Shown: piece after piece, positions 62,198 through 64,000 of the stretch | How positions within the stretch are numbered: the first letter of the stretch is position 1 | Layout: each line of letters begins with the position of its first letter | Translations under genes and position numbers: made by a program | Notes under the pieces: model-generated | What the model was told of the DNA's origin: nothing | Seen by the model: the letters and a program-made list of their open reading frames with translations, nothing else | Database searches by the model: none | Assembly: GCA_022711465.1 (NCBI GenBank) | Contig: JAKLEZ010000007.1 | Coordinates: 215,624 to 279,623, forward strand | Length of the DNA stretch: 64,000 nucleotides | Direction: 5' to 3' | Source of the DNA: Planctomycetota bacterium | GTDB lineage: Bacteria; Planctomycetota; Phycisphaerae; UBA1845; PWPN01

Positions 62198-63556
62198 ATG
62201 TCAAAGACTCGGCTCTATCCAGGATTGCTGCTTGCGGTCGTGCTTGTGCTGGGCATGAGTGGTGCCTGGATCAGCGGGCAGCTGGTGAAGCAGCATGCCG
62301 GTGCGTGGGCGGATTCAGGAGGGCGAAGGAGCTTCTTCTTTACCGTCTGCGACGTGGCCGAGAAGGCCGGCTTCGGGTGTGCCGAGTCGACTGAAGGCCG
62401 CTGGTCGGAGATGGCGGTGCCCGTTCCTCGCCCTTCGCGATACCAGGGCCTGGTGATTCGGCCGGCGCGCGTGCCGGTGGCGTTCCTGGGGCTGGCCTAC
62501 TTCGTTTCGACGGTTGTCTGGTTCGGGCTGCTTGGCGGTCCGCGGAAGGCGGGTTGTCCTTGGAGGTATGTTCCTCTCGCGGCGACTGGGGCCGGTGGTC
62601 TGGCTTCGGTGTTCTTCGTCGGGCTGATGGTGGCGGGGCAGGCTCCCGGGTGTGTGTGGTGCCTGGCGACGCACATGGTGAACTTGGCCATGGTTCTGTG
62701 CATTTGGCGTTTGAGCCGTGGTGCCGCGGTCGGGGCGCAGGTGACCCATCGTGAGGCGTTTGGGGCTGTCGCGGTGTCGCTGGTGCTGATCGGCGGCCTG
62801 TGGGTCTATCGGTCCGACCAGCTGGCGATGCACGACCATCTGCGGAAGGTGCTTCCGTTCAAACAGGTCGTCAAGTCCATGCGGGAGGATCCCGCGTTCC
62901 TGCGGCGCGAGCACTTCGCAAAGGACCCGGTGGACATTCCTGGGCGTCAACACCAGCCGGCGGGGGACGGGCGTGCTCAGCTGGTCGTCTTCAACGACTA
63001 CCAGTGTCCCAAGTGCGCCGGGGCGAGTTCGGCGGCTATCCAGCAGGCGATCCGGGCGTTCGACGGTCGTCTGGATGTCATCGTGCGCCAGTATCCATTG
63101 TGCCGAACCTGCAATCCGAACGTTCTCTCCGAGTTTCACGCCCAGGCGTGCGAAGCAGCCCAAGCGGCGGAGGCGGCTCGTCTTCAGGGGGGCGACGGTT
63201 CCTTCTGGCGGATGCACGAGCTGCTGCACGCCAACGCGGATCGGCTTAGCGTGGACCTGTATCGCCGCCTAGCCGGTCAGCTTGGCCTCGATGCCGATCG
63301 CCTGGTGGCGGACATGGGCAGCCCCGCCGTTCGGCAAGTCATCGGTGAGGACATTGAAGCCGGCAGGCGGGCCGGCGTGGTGGGCACGCCGACCCTGTTC
63401 CTGAACGGCCGGCCGGTCAATCTGGTTTTCGGAGGGCCGACATTCTGGCAGGCGATGGCGGAAGCACGGGTAGATTCATCGGGTTCGCATCATGCCGTGA
63501 GGCCAGCCACTCCGGATCTCTCCATGGCCATGTCGCTCGATTCGACGGAGGAGTGA
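62198..63556 (+). CDS. VKOR-DsbA fusion (disulfide bond-forming membrane protein)
   Basis: A 452-residue fusion. Residues ~10-210 are a vitamin K epoxide reductase-like membrane domain with hydrophobic helices at ~8-30, 92-112, 126-148, 155-172 and 188-204. Its redox cysteines are Cys51 and Cys61 (loop TVCDVAEKAGFGC) and the CVWC at 152-155. Residues ~255-420 are a DsbA-like thioredoxin domain with active site CPKC (270-273, FNDYQCPKCAGAS) and cis-Pro in VVGTPTLFLNG; an extra CRTC (302-305) is unusual. VKOR oxidises the DsbA domain and passes electrons to quinone. ATG 62198 starts 23 nt after the Cys-rich protein gene; upstream GTGs are possible starts. Confidence 0.9.
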   Translation: MSKTRLYPGLLLAVVLVLGMSGAWISGQLVKQHAGAWADSGGRRSFFFTVCDVAEKAGFGCAESTEGRWSEMAVPVPRPSRYQGLVIRPARVPVAFLGLAYFVSTVVWFGLLGGPRKAGCPWRYVPLAATGAGGLASVFFVGLMVAGQAPGCVWCLATHMVNLAMVLCIWRLSRGAAVGAQVTHREAFGAVAVSLVLIGGLWVYRSDQLAMHDHLRKVLPFKQVVKSMREDPAFLRREHFAKDPVDIPGRQHQPAGDGRAQLVVFNDYQCPKCAGASSAAIQQAIRAFDGRLDVIVRQYPLCRTCNPNVLSEFHAQACEAAQAAEAARLQGGDGSFWRMHELLHANADRLSVDLYRRLAGQLGLDADRLVADMGSPAVRQVIGEDIEAGRRAGVVGTPTLFLNGRPVNLVFGGPTFWQAMAEARVDSSGSHHAVRPATPDLSMAMSLDSTEE

Positions 63557-63558
63557 CC

Positions 63559-63873
63559 GTGTACGCAATGCAGCCGCCTTCCTGGGTTTCGTGTGCCGCC
63601 GAGATCGTTGCTCCTGCCAGGCGAGCGGACGTGCTGGTCGAGGAGCTTGACGGCGAGGCCCTGCTCTCCGATCCTGCCAGGGGGCATACCCATCGTCTGA
63701 ACCAGACTGCCTTGGCCATCTGGAGACAGTGCGACGGTCGGACCTCGACGCGACAGATTGCCGAGAGCATGACCGCGAACTACCAGATCGATGCGGACAC
63801 AGCTCTCGATCACGTGGAGCAGATGCTCGTGCTTCTGGCCGAAGCCGGTCTGTTCGAGGCACCCAAGGCATGA
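63559..63873 (+). CDS. PqqD family protein (RiPP recognition element-like)
   Basis: A 104-residue protein with a PqqD-like domain: GEALLSDPARGHTHRLNQTALAIWRQCDGRTSTRQIAESMTANYQI in sections, then LDHVEQMLVLLAEAGLF. PqqD-type domains bind peptide leaders for modifying enzymes. GGAGGAG (63547-63553) is 5 nt before GTG 63559; GTG 63553 overlapping the upstream stop and ATG 63568 are alternatives. Encoded immediately after the VKOR-DsbA gene, so part of the same operon as the Cys-rich protein and nucleotidyltransferase-SET gene. Confidence 0.85.
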   Translation: MYAMQPPSWVSCAAEIVAPARRADVLVEELDGEALLSDPARGHTHRLNQTALAIWRQCDGRTSTRQIAESMTANYQIDADTALDHVEQMLVLLAEAGLFEAPKA

Positions 63874-63919
63874 TCGTGTCTTTTCGGCAAGCCTGCATAG
63901 CGTGATTTTTTTGGCGTGG

Positions 63920-64000
63920 TCAGCTGGAGTGGGTGGGCGTGAGGCTTTCCCGGTAGTTCCAGGGCATCCACTGCCTGGGATTGGCGCGCAGTTCGCTCGC
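63920..64000 (-). CDS. C-terminal fragment of an unidentified protein, continuing beyond the window
   Basis: On the minus strand a frame entering from the right edge reads SELRANPRQWMPWNYRESLTP and ends at a TGA at 63922-63920. The Trp/Arg/Pro composition looks like a genuine C-terminus, convergent with the PqqD-like gene and 46 nt from it. No family can be named from 26 residues. Confidence 0.35.
   Translation of the reverse strand, partial: ASELRANPRQWMPWNYRESLTPTHSS

Noticed and set aside
1..64000. Mobile element, prophage, CRISPR or rRNA operon
   Set aside because: No transposase, integrase, spaced direct repeats or rRNA-like sequence was seen in reading the window.

Overview
This is a GC-rich, densely coding stretch of bacterial chromosome, most likely from the Planctomycetota and plausibly the Phycisphaerae or a relative. 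The inference rests on a dockerin-like Asp-rich C-terminus with the 'CVSGP...FQRCWSGA' style typical of that phylum, LamG/concanavalin-like repeat proteins, phosphoesterase-propeller fusions, a Tat-exported Gfo/Idh/MocA oxidoreductase next to a sugar-phosphate isomerase, and frequent GTG/TTG starts. I found no rRNA, tRNA, CRISPR array, transposase or phage gene.

Layout. 1-7.6 kb: surface and sugar-related genes (partial LamG protein, YncE-like/phosphoesterase fusion, oxidoreductase, TIM-barrel isomerase), ending in what looks like a chimeric or frameshifted gene. 7.6-10.7 kb: small BFD-like iron-sulfur protein, CheX-like and FapA-like proteins. 10.8-13.8 kb: hisD-hisC-hisB. 13.9-24.2 kb: housekeeping (peroxiredoxin, yidC, two metallophosphoesterases, M20 peptidase, RluA-type pseudouridine synthase, glnS, lipoprotein esterase). 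24.8-34.6 kb: an apparent aryl-acid module (small symporter accessory protein, SSS symporter, alginate-export-type porin, thioesterase, IorA/IorB, two phenylacetate-CoA ligases around an ACT protein). 34.6-42 kb: tandem TlpA-like proteins, M55 peptidase, KDG-kinase-like PfkB plus SDR pair, bioA. 41.9-48.6 kb: a glycyl radical enzyme locus (radical SAM activase, sugar-type binding protein and permease, divergent XylR-type regulator, the glycyl radical enzyme). 48.6-59 kb: ABC ATPase, scpA, RidA, a membrane protein, LOG-family protein, kinase-like phosphotransferase, PDZ protein, HflC/HflK-like pair. 59.3-63.9 kb: an alcohol dehydrogenase, then a compact unfamiliar cluster: a nucleotidyltransferase-SET fusion, a small Tat-type six-cysteine protein, a VKOR-DsbA disulfide catalyst and a PqqD-like protein.

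The most promising candidate for an undescribed system is 60485-63873: a small exported Cys-rich protein encoded with its own disulfide machinery, a PqqD/RRE-like protein and a nucleotidyltransferase-methyltransferase-type fusion. It runs close to the window edge, so it may continue. Second is the glycyl radical enzyme locus, whose substrate cannot be named from sequence. Other notable signals are a likely ATT start codon in the PfkB gene, a repeated leaderless-promoter layout (TANNNT 6-8 nt before the start codon of seven genes without a Shine-Dalgarno), an IorA lacking its ferredoxin domain, and an HflK-like protein with an N-terminal extension of about 265 residues.

All functions are from reading the sequence and knowledge of protein families; no database search was possible.
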